From positions 899,642-963,641 of the forward strand of contig VXAY01006698.1 of assembly GCA_013399855.1 (NCBI GenBank): a DNA stretch of 64,000 bases, read 5' to 3'. The first letter of the stretch is position 1. Every line of letters begins with the position of its first letter. Both the position numbers and the translations under genes were made by a program. The DNA is from Oxyruncus cristatus. Lineage: Eukaryota > Chordata > Aves > Passeriformes > Cotingidae. The notes beneath the pieces are model-generated. The model saw nothing but the letters and a program-made list of their open reading frames with translations. It made no database searches and was not told the DNA's origin. Positions 1 to 11,700 of the stretch are shown here, piece by piece.

Positions 1-229
1 AGGTATGACTTTCATTCATACACACTGCACCACTTTGAAGAGCCTGGAGGACCCCCTTCCCCTGGCAGACTCTGTCTGCTTGTCCCATCCCACTGACCCG
101 ACAGAGCTCTCAACTAGTATCAGGGCTTGCATCTCTAAAACCCCCGGGCTTGCTCGGCGATTTGGAACAGCAAACGCGGTTGTCTCGGGAGGCGTGTGAC
201 AGACGCAGCTGACCTGGGGGAAGGTGCGA

Positions 230-1023
230 GCGCTTGACAGGTCACACGGGATGAGACACGACCGCCAGACACGCCAAGGAGGCGGCCGGTCAGGCAGCCG
301 GGACCGCTCCCCGCCAGACCTGCCTCCAGCACAGCCACCGCCGGAACGACTCTGTCGCCTCCTCTTTTGTTTTTAAACTCACACTCCGCTCGCCCACCGC
401 CGCTCCCGCCCCAGCGCAAGGCGGCGATCCCCCTCCGCCCCACGGCCTTCCCCGCCCACAAACAACCCCCGGCCGCAGCCCCCCGTGCCCGCGGGGACCC
501 CGCCGCCACCCACCTCCCGCACACGGACCCACGGGGCAGGAGAAGCAGGTCCTACAGCAGGGCACATCCCAGCCCTGGCTCCCACGGGAAGAGGCGAGAC
601 AAGTGGCTGCTCCCGGGCCCGGGAGGCTCCGCTGCCGCCCCCTCCCAGCGGAGCCGGCCGGGCACCCCGCGGGAAGGAGCCGGGGGAGGGGANNNNNNNN
701 NNNNNNNNNNNNNNNNNNNNNNNNNNNNNNNNNNNNNNNNNNNNNNNNNNNNNNNNNNNNNNNNNNNNNNNNNNNNNNNNNNNNNNNNNNNNNNNNNNNN
801 NNNNNNNNNNNNNNNNNNNNNNNNNNNNNNNNNNNNNNNNNNNNNNNNNNNNGAGCCGCGGGGCGGGCGGGCCGGCGGCGGCGGCGGCGGGGCCGCGGGG
901 AGGGAGGCAGGCCGCCACGGAGCGAGTCTTACTGCTTCCTCAGGTTAAAAGAAAATATAGAATTAAAGCTGCAATTCCGCGCACAGCTCTGGGAAGCGTT
1001 GGCTCGGATTGGCTTGGTTCCAT
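230..1023. promoter_or_regulatory. CpG-rich island, probable promoter of FRS2 (minus), possibly bidirectional
   Basis: The stretch is very GC- and CpG-rich compared with the AT-rich surroundings and is broken by a 160-base run of N (693-852), as often happens in short-read assemblies of promoters. On the minus strand a consensus-like donor (GTGAGT, plus positions 377-382) could end a first exon at 383. On the plus strand a strong donor (GTAAGT) starts at 1024. In amniotes the gene after YEATS4 on the same strand is FRS2, so the minus-strand transcript is inferred to be FRS2, with its body left of the window. No FRS2 coding sequence is present, so the assignment rests on synteny. Reading frames crossing this block are by-products of base composition. 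Confidence 0.6.
693..852. other. assembly gap (160 N) inside the CpG island
   Basis: A run of 160 N flanked by G+C-rich sequence with GGC/GCC runs. The missing piece is probably core promoter or 5' UTR of the gene starting here. Confidence 0.99.
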
Positions 1024-1849
1024 GTAAGTTTTGTTGTACTCGGTGTCACCTCTGTTATTGTAGACACTGCCACGGTAGCTCCTCACCTACAGCCGTCGGA
1101 GCTGCGCTGTGTTCGTGAGGTTGCACTACGTGCGACGGAAAGCAGAGGTGGGCACGGTGCACATTAGAAACAAAGATAGAGCAGAGTTAATGTGGGAAAC
1201 GAGAACGGGAGGAGGTGCCACACCTGCGTGGTGTGCACGTTTGTGGAAATGCTTAACACTGCTGTTAGCCAGTGCAAAAAAAAAAAGTCCCACGTTTGTT
1301 CTTGGTGTCACTTACCTGCGCATGACCATGTCTGTTCCCTGTTTACGGCCCAAAACGTTGTGATCTACAATTAATCATGAATATGTGTTTTTTGTTTTGA
1401 CACACAAACACGTTGGTCACAGAGCAGCCAGCAGCCTGCACAAAACTCTCAGCTTTGTCTCACATTATGTTACATATGTTTTCCTCTTGTTATCCAACTC
1501 CTCTGGCCTTGATCTAACTTCTGACCTCTTTGCTAAACAATGCCTCGCACCGAATTGCTTCACAGAACAGGTCTATGTATCTGACTTTCTCAGGAGTTGT
1601 GCAACTCCTGTTTTGACTGTGTTTCAGTTATCTCATGACAGGGAGAACGGAGGTTCTTGCCCTCAGAGCTGCTCACTTTCATCCCTTCCGAGGACAGTTA
1701 CTGCTTTGTAGCAGAAGTGTCAGAAGCAAATGGATGACAGTACTCCACTACCTCAATATTCATTTAATCTGTAGATTTTGTGAGAGCTGGAAAAGCTGAA
1801 GTCCATGCAGAGATTTTCTTCAGATGTACATGAAAGGTAATATCTAGAA
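1024..1849. other. intergenic, no recognised feature
   Basis: Ordinary AT-richer sequence right of the CpG island. I see a short A-run near 1277-1286 and no coding or repeat signature. Confidence 0.5.
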
Positions 1850-2250
1850 GGAAGAGGGGGCTGAGTTAACTTGTTCTCTTTGGCCTGGAGATGGGGAGAC
1901 TGAGGGGAGACCTCATTGCAGTTACAACTTCCTCCTGAGGGGAAGAAGAGGGGCAGGCACTGATCTCTTCTCTGTGCTGACCAGTGACAGGAGCCAAGGG
2001 AATGGCCTGAAGTTGTGTCAGGGGGGATTTAGGTTGGATATTAGAAAGAAGTTCTTCACCCAGAGGGTGATTGGGCACTGGAACAGGCTCCCCAGGGGAG
2101 TGGTCACAGCACCAAGCCTGACAGAGTTTGAGAAGCATTTGGACAGTGCTCTCAGGCACATGGTGTGGTTCTTGGGGCCTGTGCAGGGCCAGGAATTGGA
2201 CATAATGATTCTTGTGAGTCCCTTCCAACTTGGCATATTCTGTGAGAGAG
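1850..2250 (+). mobile_element. CR1 LINE fragment, 3' end
   Basis: Shows the standard CR1 tail: a segment for lowering into the RT/ORF2 C-terminus (GGAGACCTCATTGCAG), then a block containing 'TTAGAAAGAAGTTCTTCACC', then 'GGCACTGGAACAGGCTCC', ending in the 'CCTTCCAACTT...ATTCTGTGA' tail. It is 5'-truncated, as most avian CR1 copies are. The open frame seen through it is a relic of CR1 ORF2. Confidence 0.85.
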
Positions 2251-4012
2251 AGCACAACTGTGGTTTAGCATCTGGTACCATTGCAGCTGTTGGCTTCTCT
2301 ACATGTGAGTCAGCATGCAGAGAGCTGGATGAATAAAGCAGAGCAAATGGGATTTTCCTCCAGCTGAGTCATGTAATAGGTGAAGTTGTGGAGCAAACTT
2401 TGTCATCTAACATACAGTATGTTCTCATATCCCATAAACATAATACACCATTGGGCTACAAAACAATAAGCTGCTCTTAAGACAAACATCTGCAGGATTC
2501 CTTGTGACCTTCAGGTCGCAGGACTGGCCTTAAAGTCTGTTCAGATTCAGTTGTTGATCTCAATCTGCGAGTCCACATTCAACTAAGTATGGTGCCTCGC
2601 AATTTTTCTATTGTCTTTTCAGCAGTGTCTGGATGAGCAAGGAACAAAGTTTTGACATGTCTCTTCTTCTGGGTCATTTATTTTTCTCCCCCTTGAGCTT
2701 TCACCATGCCTTCACCAGTTCATGTGAATGGCTGCACTTAAAGTATATGTCGGGATTTGTATTAAATTTGGACAGCAGAACATCTCCGACAGTCGAGCTC
2801 AATGTCTTCATCAAAGGTGAAGTGCTGATTATGTTCATGTGTGAAACTGATCATCCTTACTGCTTGCCTGAGTGTTACCTTATCCACCTCACCCAGATTT
2901 ATTGACAGACAATTCAGTATTTAGATACTGGAACTCTGCTGCGTTTTGTGGCTGTTATTTATCTTTCTCCAGCTGATTTTCCGGCTTCTTAAGACATTGC
3001 TGTGTTGCATTCCTGCTGAGAATTTCTAACTGTTGTTCCTTCTCTTTCTCACTTCACAGATGTTTTGGATCTGTGACATCCTGGTTGCTGCTCGTAACTA
3101 CAATCATTTTTGTCATCCCAAACTGAGACTATCACAGCTGTCTTCAGATGCCACATCAGTTACTAGTCTTTCAAAGATTACATAGCTGCTTACAGACTTC
3201 TGCAAATTTTGAACTTATATTGCTTGAAGTCCTTTGATGGCATCTTTTAGATCTTGCTAAATATTCTTTACATCAACTTTGAAGTCAAAGGCTTCCTCTG
3301 TTGTTTCACTATAGCTCACATTCTCTCTTTTTAGAAATTAGATTCTGCTGCTACTTGTAAAGCTTTTCCATAAATGGTTTGCCCCTAGCTAAAATTTGTG
3401 AAATTATTATTTTAGTAACTAAACCTTTCAATTTGTTTGCTGGAGCGTTTTTATAGGGTCTTTTACAGTAGCTACTGGGTGTGCTAAATGCATGGCTTTT
3501 TGAGGCAACAGAAGTAATCATACATTTCATCGTTCTCTTGATTCATAACTGATTTACCAAGTTGAATGGTCATTTTAAAGGTCTTAAATTTTAGTACTCT
3601 TTAGAATTTTCTCCTTTATTAATAATTAAACTTTCATCCCAAATGAAAATTTTCAGGGTTTAACACCTCCTTTTTATTTAAAAATTAGGCGATAAAAATA
3701 TTTTGGAAAGATTCTAAGTCTTTGAAGATGAAGTAAAATTCAACTGCATTAGATATATTGTAGCTTCTGTTTCCAGAGATGCTCATTGCACTGTCATAAT
3801 GTATTTCCATGTTGGTTCATTGACCCCTCTTGTTCCAGTTTCTGGATTCTTACAAGATGATACCAACATGTTGTGGTGGGTTTTATCATGAAATTTGAAG
3901 TCTTCAGGTGAAGTGCTTTTGCCTATGACGTTTATTGATTTAGGCAGTATTCAATTCTGTAAGCAAGAGTGCAGTCCAGTCACATACAACATTTTAACAG
4001 CAGATTTTTTGC
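2251..4012. other. intergenic, no recognised feature
   Basis: AT-rich sequence with short chance reading frames on both strands. No repeat family or exon could be recognised. Confidence 0.5.
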
Positions 4013-4368
4013 CTGTACTCGGCCCTGGTGAGGCCACAGCTCAGTCCCGTGTCCGGTTTTGGGCCCCTCACTACAGGAAAGACACTGAGGTCCTGAAACG
4101 TGTCCAGAGAAGGGCAATGAACCTGGTAAGGGGTCTGGAGCACAAACCCTATGAGGAACAGCTGAGAGAGCTGGGGTTATTTAACCTGGAGAAAAGGAGG
4201 CTCAGGGGTGACCTTATCACTCTTTGCAACTACCTGAGAGGAGATTGTAGCCACGTGGGAGTTGGCTCTTCTCCCAGGCAACCAGCAACAGAACAAGAGG
4301 AAATGGCCTCAAGGTGCACCAGGTGATGTTCAGATTGGACATCAGGAGGAAGTTCTTCACGGAAAGGA
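4013..4368 (+). mobile_element. CR1 LINE fragment, truncated at both ends
   Basis: Contains the CR1 segment 'CTCGGCCCTGGTGAGGCC', then 'GTCCAGAGAAGGGCAA', 'CTGGAGAAAAGGAGGCTCAGG' in part, and 'AAGTTCTTCAC'. The reading frame is still open over much of the ORF2 C-terminal region, so this copy is younger than the LINE at 7.1 kb. The 3' hairpin and tail are missing. Confidence 0.85.
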
Positions 4369-7089
4369 GTGTCATTCCAGTCATGTTACATTCTGCGTCC
4401 CCTCGTATGGCATAAGTAGAATAACACTTTGTGTATCAGATGAAGAAGTTTTTGTTTTCACAACCAAACAAACCCCTTGCATACATTAAGGGCCACACAG
4501 CAGCTACTTATAGCCTGATCCTGCACTTCTTAAGAAAGCACACCTCCCCAGCACAGTTAATAGTATTTTTTCAGCAGGAAGTGCAAGACTAAGCTAATCA
4601 TTTTAACCAGTTCACTGCTTCATTGAGTATTGTCATCGTTAGTTGTGATTTCAGTTAAAAGTAAAAAAAAAGTTCAAATCCAGTAGTAAATAAATGTGTT
4701 TTGCAGCTGGACATTTTAATTCACATAGTGATTTTTATCCTGAAATGACTGCTGGAATATGACAGACTTTCTGCTCTTATTCCTTTGGTAGCCAGAAAGA
4801 AGTTGAGCAGACCTAGTCATTCAGGAATTCTTTAGATGGCTATTAGTATTTTAATTTGTTTTTCTTCAGTTGTATACATTGTCTTCCTTGTACAAATACA
4901 CCACTGATATTGTTAGAGCATCTGTGAGCTTCAAGTGATATTTTATGGAAGATAGGGTACTTGTGACGGTTGGTAGACTTTTAAAGATAATACGATGATT
5001 TTAAACTTAAGTATATTTTCTGAACTCATTTTAGACTGAGGTTGCTGTCTGAGATACTATGTAATTTATTCTTTGAGATGCTAGATATTTGGTGCTTTAC
5101 CATTTGAATATTCAAAGCCTGAAAAACATCATTGGAAGTGAAGCAGCTTTTTGGGCCTCACAAGTATATATACTCATTCAGTTCTTCTCACAAATGAATG
5201 TTCTACTTAACCAAATTGAGCTGGATTAATTTTCCTAACAAAGGCTGTTGCATGCAGTTCCTGTAACTTCTTGGCGATTGTTTCCCCAGAGGAGCATCAA
5301 CGTGTTGACTGTAGAATGTACACACGTCTGTTTCCAACTAGCCTGTAGTAATCAAGTGGGTCATAAATCTAATTAAATGCAAAAAAAATACAGTGTGTTG
5401 CAGTAACATTCAAGATCTGACTTCAGCTGACAGCATTTTTTTTCCAAGTGAAGATTGCTGCTATGACCTTACTTCACCCCTTTGTATTTCAGAGCTGCAG
5501 GGCTTCGGAACCGCGCACACTTGACTGTGTACTATGTACAAAACAGTGTTCAAAGAGCACTGTCACAACAGCAAACTTAAAAATTAGGCAGCTTGTGCAG
5601 CTGTGGTTTTGACTCCCTTGTGGGCACCAAGTATGATAGAATTAAGTAGCCTATGATAGCCTACTGATTTTCTATTTTTGCCTTCAGGACACAGAACAGA
5701 TACCTCTCATGGAAGAAAACAGCTGGTTATTTTAAATCTCTGCATGCAGCAAGTGCCCTTTGCCTTATTCATTTAGTGAATAACTACTTAGGTATTCTTA
5801 GGTCATTTGTCATTGTGTTAGCATTAGTGGAATTTTTTCTGTGCTTCTTTTTCAAGACAAGAAATGTAGTTTCGTTTTACTTCCAAGGAATTGTGGAGAT
5901 ATATACGAGTAATGCTACACTGCTTGTATTTGTGGCAGTTATCACTGGAGAACCTTGGTGGTGGGTGAAATCAATCACAACTTGTTTTCTGTCCAGGTTT
6001 CCTATACCTTGTGTGGCAGAAGGAAGTGGAAGAACGGGATCATTTGGGATCCACTCTGAAAAAGAAACTGGCTAAACTTCTCACTGTGAAATGACATTTA
6101 TATGACTGAAGTCACAGTGACTAGGGCTTAGTGCTAAATAATCTTGTTGGATGCTGGCCTTATGTCAGTTATGTCCTGAGTCGATATTATGACTGCTATT
6201 GGAAAACCTGCAGGTGGACTATGCACCTTTACCTCAGCCACAACAGTGCTAATTTGGGAATGTTTAAGTTAAGTCCACACTGTGAGTTCATAACCAGGAC
6301 AGTGACAAATAATCCATTTTGCCAGCATAGCTACATGAGAGGCGTTTCAGTGCAGAGGCAGAACAGTCAGGCAAGTACAGCTGCAAAACTTTAAAGTGTA
6401 TCTCTCAGCATCCTCAGAACTAACAGAGTTGGAAGAAGATGCCTCCTCTACTTGGAATTCATGCCAGTGAACACTTTTTTGTTAGATGCCCAAGGGGGTC
6501 CCCTTTATACAGGATGTGAATATTTAAGACTAGAAGAAACCAGCCAGTCCTTTTCTTATAGTTCAGTGATTAAAAACCCCAAAATTCAGCATGTGGGGAA
6601 CCTGGGTTTCATTTCATCCTCAGTGTGTGAACTTATAAATTAATATTTTCCCCACATACTTGGGGTATGCTGTAACCATCATACAGTTATTACAGCTTTG
6701 TTAATCCTATCCACTGAAGTCTTTTTATTGACTGTCTGGGATGGACTTTTAGGAGTAGAATTTACTTGCTGGGAGGTACATGTGAAAGCGGTCAGAGATG
6801 TTTTAGGAACCTTACTGAAATAAGAATTATGGAATACAGGTAGCTCCATAGCTGGAAAGCAACTGGATGAGAATTTTTAAGACAGTCATTTTGGATTTAA
6901 GGCTCACAAGTATTAATTTTCAGTTTCTGAGTCCTCTTTTTGGTGAGAGATTTGTTTCACGTCACACAAGCAAATCAGTGACAGAGCTGGGGTGAGGCTT
7001 CAGCATACAGACAAATACGTCAGACTGCAGAAAAATCAACATGGGTTTTTGTAGATAGAGAAGCTTTGTCATAATTATGAAGTTCTTTG
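4369..7089. other. intergenic, no recognised feature
   Basis: AT-rich sequence with only short chance reading frames. No splice-bounded exon, repeat family or RNA gene recognised. Confidence 0.5.
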
Positions 7090-8170
7090 TTGAAATCAAC
7101 AAACTGATAAACCAGGGTGATACATTCATTCTAGTGATTTCAAAAGAGCCTTTGGCACAGTCCCTTGACAGTGCTGCTGAATAACATTAACTGTCATAGG
7201 TTAGGGAGGAAGCCTGTCTAGTGAATCAGTAACTAGCTGAAAGAGAAGGGTTAAGGGGATAGCAATAAATACTCATTTTTTACGCTGTGGGAGAGTTAGA
7301 TTGGACTCCCACAGGGATTCATGCTGGGACCTGCACTAGTTAGCATACTCAGAAACGTTCTTGGAAAGAGAATGACTAAAGGAAGCAGCACAGTTTGCTG
7401 CTGATGCAAAATTCTGTGCAGTAGTGCCCTATGAAGCTGACAGCAAAGAGTTTCAAAAGGATCTTGTGCTGAACAGCATGGGTGTTAAACTAGAAATGGA
7501 AATTCAGTCTCAATAACCATAAAGTAATGGATACAGGCAAGATCAATCTTAATTATATGTGCCTAGTGGTAAGTTCTATGTATGCTGTTATTGCTGAGGA
7601 ATGAATTCTTAGAGTCTCTATAAGTAATTCAGTTCCAACTCAAAAACACCAGGAATTATTAAAAAAGAAAGACAGAGTGGAGCAGAAAATGTTGTGACAA
7701 CTTTGTGTATACTGGTGGTATGGCCATATCTAGAGAATAGTGTTAAGCTCTGGTTTTCCAGGTCAGAAATAAGGTAAAGGTAGAAAAGAATAAAAGACAT
7801 AGAGAATTACTTCTGCTTAAAACATGACTACCAATGCTTGGACTTTTCAGTTTGAAAAAGGTGACAATGCTTGGGCAACTGAGGGAAGATGATTGAACTA
7901 TATAAAATGGTGTCTTGTGGAGAGAAGGTAAGGAGCCCTCATTCACTTTTTCCAGTTAAGTGGGCATACAGGAGAAATAATGGAGAGTAGGTTTAAAACA
8001 ACCAAAAGGTAGTCTTTTTTTTCAGATGCTGCAGAACTAAAAGTAGGAAGCTCACTGCTTCCAGAATTGTGGAAGCTAAACCTGTCAATTACTTTCAAAA
8101 AGGAAATAAACCGAAAAGGGAAGCAGTGCATTGGCTGCTAGTCAGTTGAATGGAATACAGTGGCCTTTGG
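7090..8170 (+). mobile_element. ancient L3/CR1-like LINE, degraded ORF2
   Basis: Colinear but heavily mutated match to the LINE reverse-transcriptase C-terminal half. Near 7311 'CACAGGGATTCATGCTGGGACC' in part is the conserved region before the catalytic block, and near 7400 'GCTGATGCAAAATT' corresponds to the A-D-D-type motif region. The tail near 8030-8140 resembles the L3-type 3' end (a 'GTGGAAGCTAAACCTGTCAATTAC'-like block, shortened here). No frame stays open. It is older than the recent CR1 copies in this window. Confidence 0.6.
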
Positions 8171-8334
8171 TTCTGGTTTTCCCTAGTCAATGATTTACTG
8201 AAGTGAATATATATCGAGAAGGATTGCTCTATATCCATCCTGTTCTTTATACTCTCTTCCTGCCTGTTTAGTCCTGGTCATTACATTCAGAAGTGAGTTA
8301 GAGATAATTGTGTAGTCCGATACAGTATGGCCAC

Positions 8335-8790
8335 TTTGCAGGTAGTATAGGAGAGAGACACCAAGATGGTGAGGGTTCTGGAAAAATGGTGTATTGGAGA
8401 AGACTGAGAGAACTGGTATTGTTCAGCCTCTAGGAGGTGGATAAGGGAAGATCTTACTGCTGTTGTCTTCATGGAAAACCAAGCCAGATTCTTCTCAGAG
8501 GTGCACAGTGACAGGCTGAGAGGGAATGGACACATGTTAAAAACATGGTAGATTCTGCTTAGGTACAGAGATTTCTTTCTCTCAGTCTCTCTCTCTTTCT
8601 ATCTTTCTATCGTGAAAGTGGTCACATATTGTAAGAAGTTGCCCAGAGAGACATGCCCTCCTTCCAGGGAGATACTCTAAGTTTGACTAGACATGGTCCT
8701 GAGCAATCTGCACTGACTGGCCCCACTTTGAGCAGTAGGCTGGCCTAGGTGGCTTCTAGAGGCCCATTGCAACCTATGTGGTTCTGGCTT
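8335..8790 (+). mobile_element. old CR1 LINE fragment
   Basis: Diverged CR1 3' region in the plus orientation: 'CTGGTATTGTTCAGCCT', a region like 'AGGTGCACAGTGACAGG', a 'GTTGCCCAGAGAG' block, and the final 'GGCTTCTAGAGGCCCATTGC' portion. A (CTCT)n patch at about 8578-8600 interrupts it. Confidence 0.65.
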
Positions 8791-11700
8791 CTTAAGGTGG
8801 GTTCTTGCCACGTGCTTGTCCCCCAACTGCACATTATTTCTTATGGCACGTTGATGACAGAAGTGGAATATATTTGGTCTGGGTTAACTATTGCATATTA
8901 AAACTCAATGCAAGAACACAGTGGGGATAAAGAGACTTTTGATTTGGCATAAAGCAAGCAAGAGTCAGCTATGGTATTTTCTGTCTAATGGCTTGACAGT
9001 AGTCATTAACATACTTTGTAAAAATATGTCAAGAAGAGGAGTTGATCGTCAGGGTGCAGCTATAGCAGGAGTCAGTAAATGGTACTGTCGTCTGTGCTTA
9101 CAGTTTTTGGGTTTATTACTTCCAATGTCTTCTTTAAACAAATGACGTATAATTCATTTGTCAGATGCTGAACGATGGGGAAGAGTATACCTAGCATAGC
9201 ATGTGCTGCCATGTCACATGATGTGATTGTGCAGGTACATATTCTCTGCATCTGTATCAAACCTGTCTCCAGTAAGAAAGTCAGTGATAAGATGTTCTTC
9301 ACCCTGATGTCTCTAACTAGGGTCAGTGCTTCTTAGTACTTGGGTTAAGATTTTTTAAAGATAAGATAGTGTTATTGTGACTGACTGCTTCTGTTCAACA
9401 TCTGGCATGCATGGCATGAACAATTCACACTACAGAAACACCCACAACTGCCTGTCACTGTTTTCTCCTGTAATAAGAACTTCTGTTTGTAAGCTGAAGA
9501 CCCTGCTACAGCTCAGCAACTTAACAAAAGTGTATTCACCAGCAATACTTACGGAATAAGCTGAGTCCTATAGTTTTAAAGAACAAATGTGCTTCAACTT
9601 AATTACAGTCAGGCCTGAATAAAAATTAAAGAGTTTGCATTCTGTTAGTCTGTATGTGGGTAGAAAGGCAGTGAGGTTAAGATAATAGGTTCAAAATGTA
9701 TTCTCAGAAAACATTTAAAACCACAGCAGGGTGTGATTGTATGCAAATAAGTATTTTTGCAATACCAGATTAAACACCTTATGGAATTTGTATGGAAAAC
9801 TGCATGCTTGTACATGATGCGAAGTATGATTAAGCACCAGTGTGTCAAGTTTTTGCCTTTAGTCAAAAATTAAGGCAGATTTAAATCAATCAATGGTTTT
9901 CTCAGTCTTTTCACAGTATACGTTGTAAGTTATGAATGGTTACTACTAGAGAGAAAATGTTAAAAATAACACTATTTTTTCCTTGGGGCTTCATCCTTGC
10001 AAGAATATGTCCTGCTATGGTTTCCAGTCAGGAAAAGCATGGCTGTAGCAGAAAGTCTGGTGATAACATGGTGACATATAAGATCTGAGACAGCGGGGGA
10101 AGAAAAATAGCAAATTGTTGTAAACTTTTACTACAACAGCTGTTCCTGTATGTATTTTGCCATCAGCTTACAGAATGCTTTTCGTGAATGGATGAATTAA
10201 TCATTCCGGGTTCCAGGACTACATTTAAATAAACTTCTTTTTCATGCACAAAGGTTATTAAAATGACCCTGAGGAGACCTGATGCCTACAGGGGCAGCAG
10301 GTACCTTCTAAAAAAGGTAAGTTAGCAGTAGTGGAAGAACTTGCACCCATCACAGGCAGATAATCGCTGCTCTACTTGGTCATTTGCATAACTAAGGGAC
10401 ACTGTAGTTGGCAGAATAAATGAGTTGTCTTTGGGAAATGGTTTTCAATGTCAAATTCTAATCTACGTTACATACCAGTGTTACATGTCTGCCTTTCTGA
10501 AACTCCTTTCTCTTACACTCAAGTTACTGTGTCCTGTGCAATGAGAGTGATACCCTGTCTTTTTCCAGGAAATTGCCTTTGGGTATGATCAGGAAGGATG
10601 TTTAAAGGAACATTTAAAATTGAAACCTGGATTTTTTCCCTACCAGTGATAGACCTGATTTAGCAAAATCAGATATAATGGTGTTTGTTTTAATCCAGTG
10701 TTTTTCCTATCTAGAGTAGAAAAGATAAAATACCTTACTTCATATTAACTTTGGTGTAAATAGTGAAATAAATTAGACTCCGGTGGCGTTGTGCAGTTTC
10801 TGTGGGGTGGATATATTACTTCATGCAAGAAATAAAAGCTTCTCTGAAGAAGTCAAATTGTCATGTTGAAAAACAGTAAAACACACTCTCTGTCTTCCAA
10901 AACAGCTCTGCCTACTCAGCAGTAAATCTGCAGAGGGAACCCAAGCTCACACTGGCAGGATTACTCTTCTGCCTCTTAATCATAATTTGTTAGTGAAAGC
11001 AGTGGTCAAAGAAAAGTGCAAGATCAGCTGTTCTGAACACTGGTAGAGCAGGCTTTGCTCTCCTTCGTTCATATGCCTTTGTCCCACGTACTCCAAAATC
11101 ACATCTGGACATGAGCGGGTACCTGAGCCTTGTGATTTACACAGACAGATGAAAATTGAAGGAAGGGCAGGGAAAGATACCATCTCCCCTCCTCTTGAAG
11201 GGTCTCACTGTTGCTTGAAGGCTCAGTTTATGAAGCTGCTGCTGAAGTACTGATCATAACCTGATGTTTTAAGAGAAAAAAAACCATAAATGCCAGGGTT
11301 TTTTTTATTTTCCCCAGTATATAAGGAATGGACTTCTTCAGGAAAGCAGGAACTTTATTACCATGTGGGCAGAAACCACCAAGTGAGGGTAACAGGCCAT
11401 CCAAAGCGAGCAACCACTCCAACTCTTGAAAAAATAACTTTTGAAGTTAGAGCTGAGACAGCCAACTTAAGTCTGTGAGAAAACTTTGGGCATGTTCCCT
11501 CGGAAGAGGCATAGAAGAAGAAAAGATGAAATACGGCAAAACAGAATTATTGGTAATAGAATGTAAAGCTGCCTTTACACTCCTCATTTTGCATCCAGTA
11601 TATTATTTCTTACCTTCAGGACTGCCTGAATTCACATATAAAGCCAGTAGAAGCAAACTACATAATTGTTTGAAACAAGGGAAATAAAAGCGGACTTCTT

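Noticed and set aside
367..1118. Long frames of 170-193 codons on both strands across the left gap
   Set aside because: They run through 160 N and a GC-rich CpG island on several frames at once; no family motif. They reflect composition.
1974..2336. Plus-strand 120-codon frame
   Set aside because: Lies within a CR1 fragment and is residual LINE ORF2 sequence, not a host gene.
3895..4326. Plus-strand 143-codon frame
   Set aside because: Mostly a CR1 ORF2 remnant with random sequence at its start.
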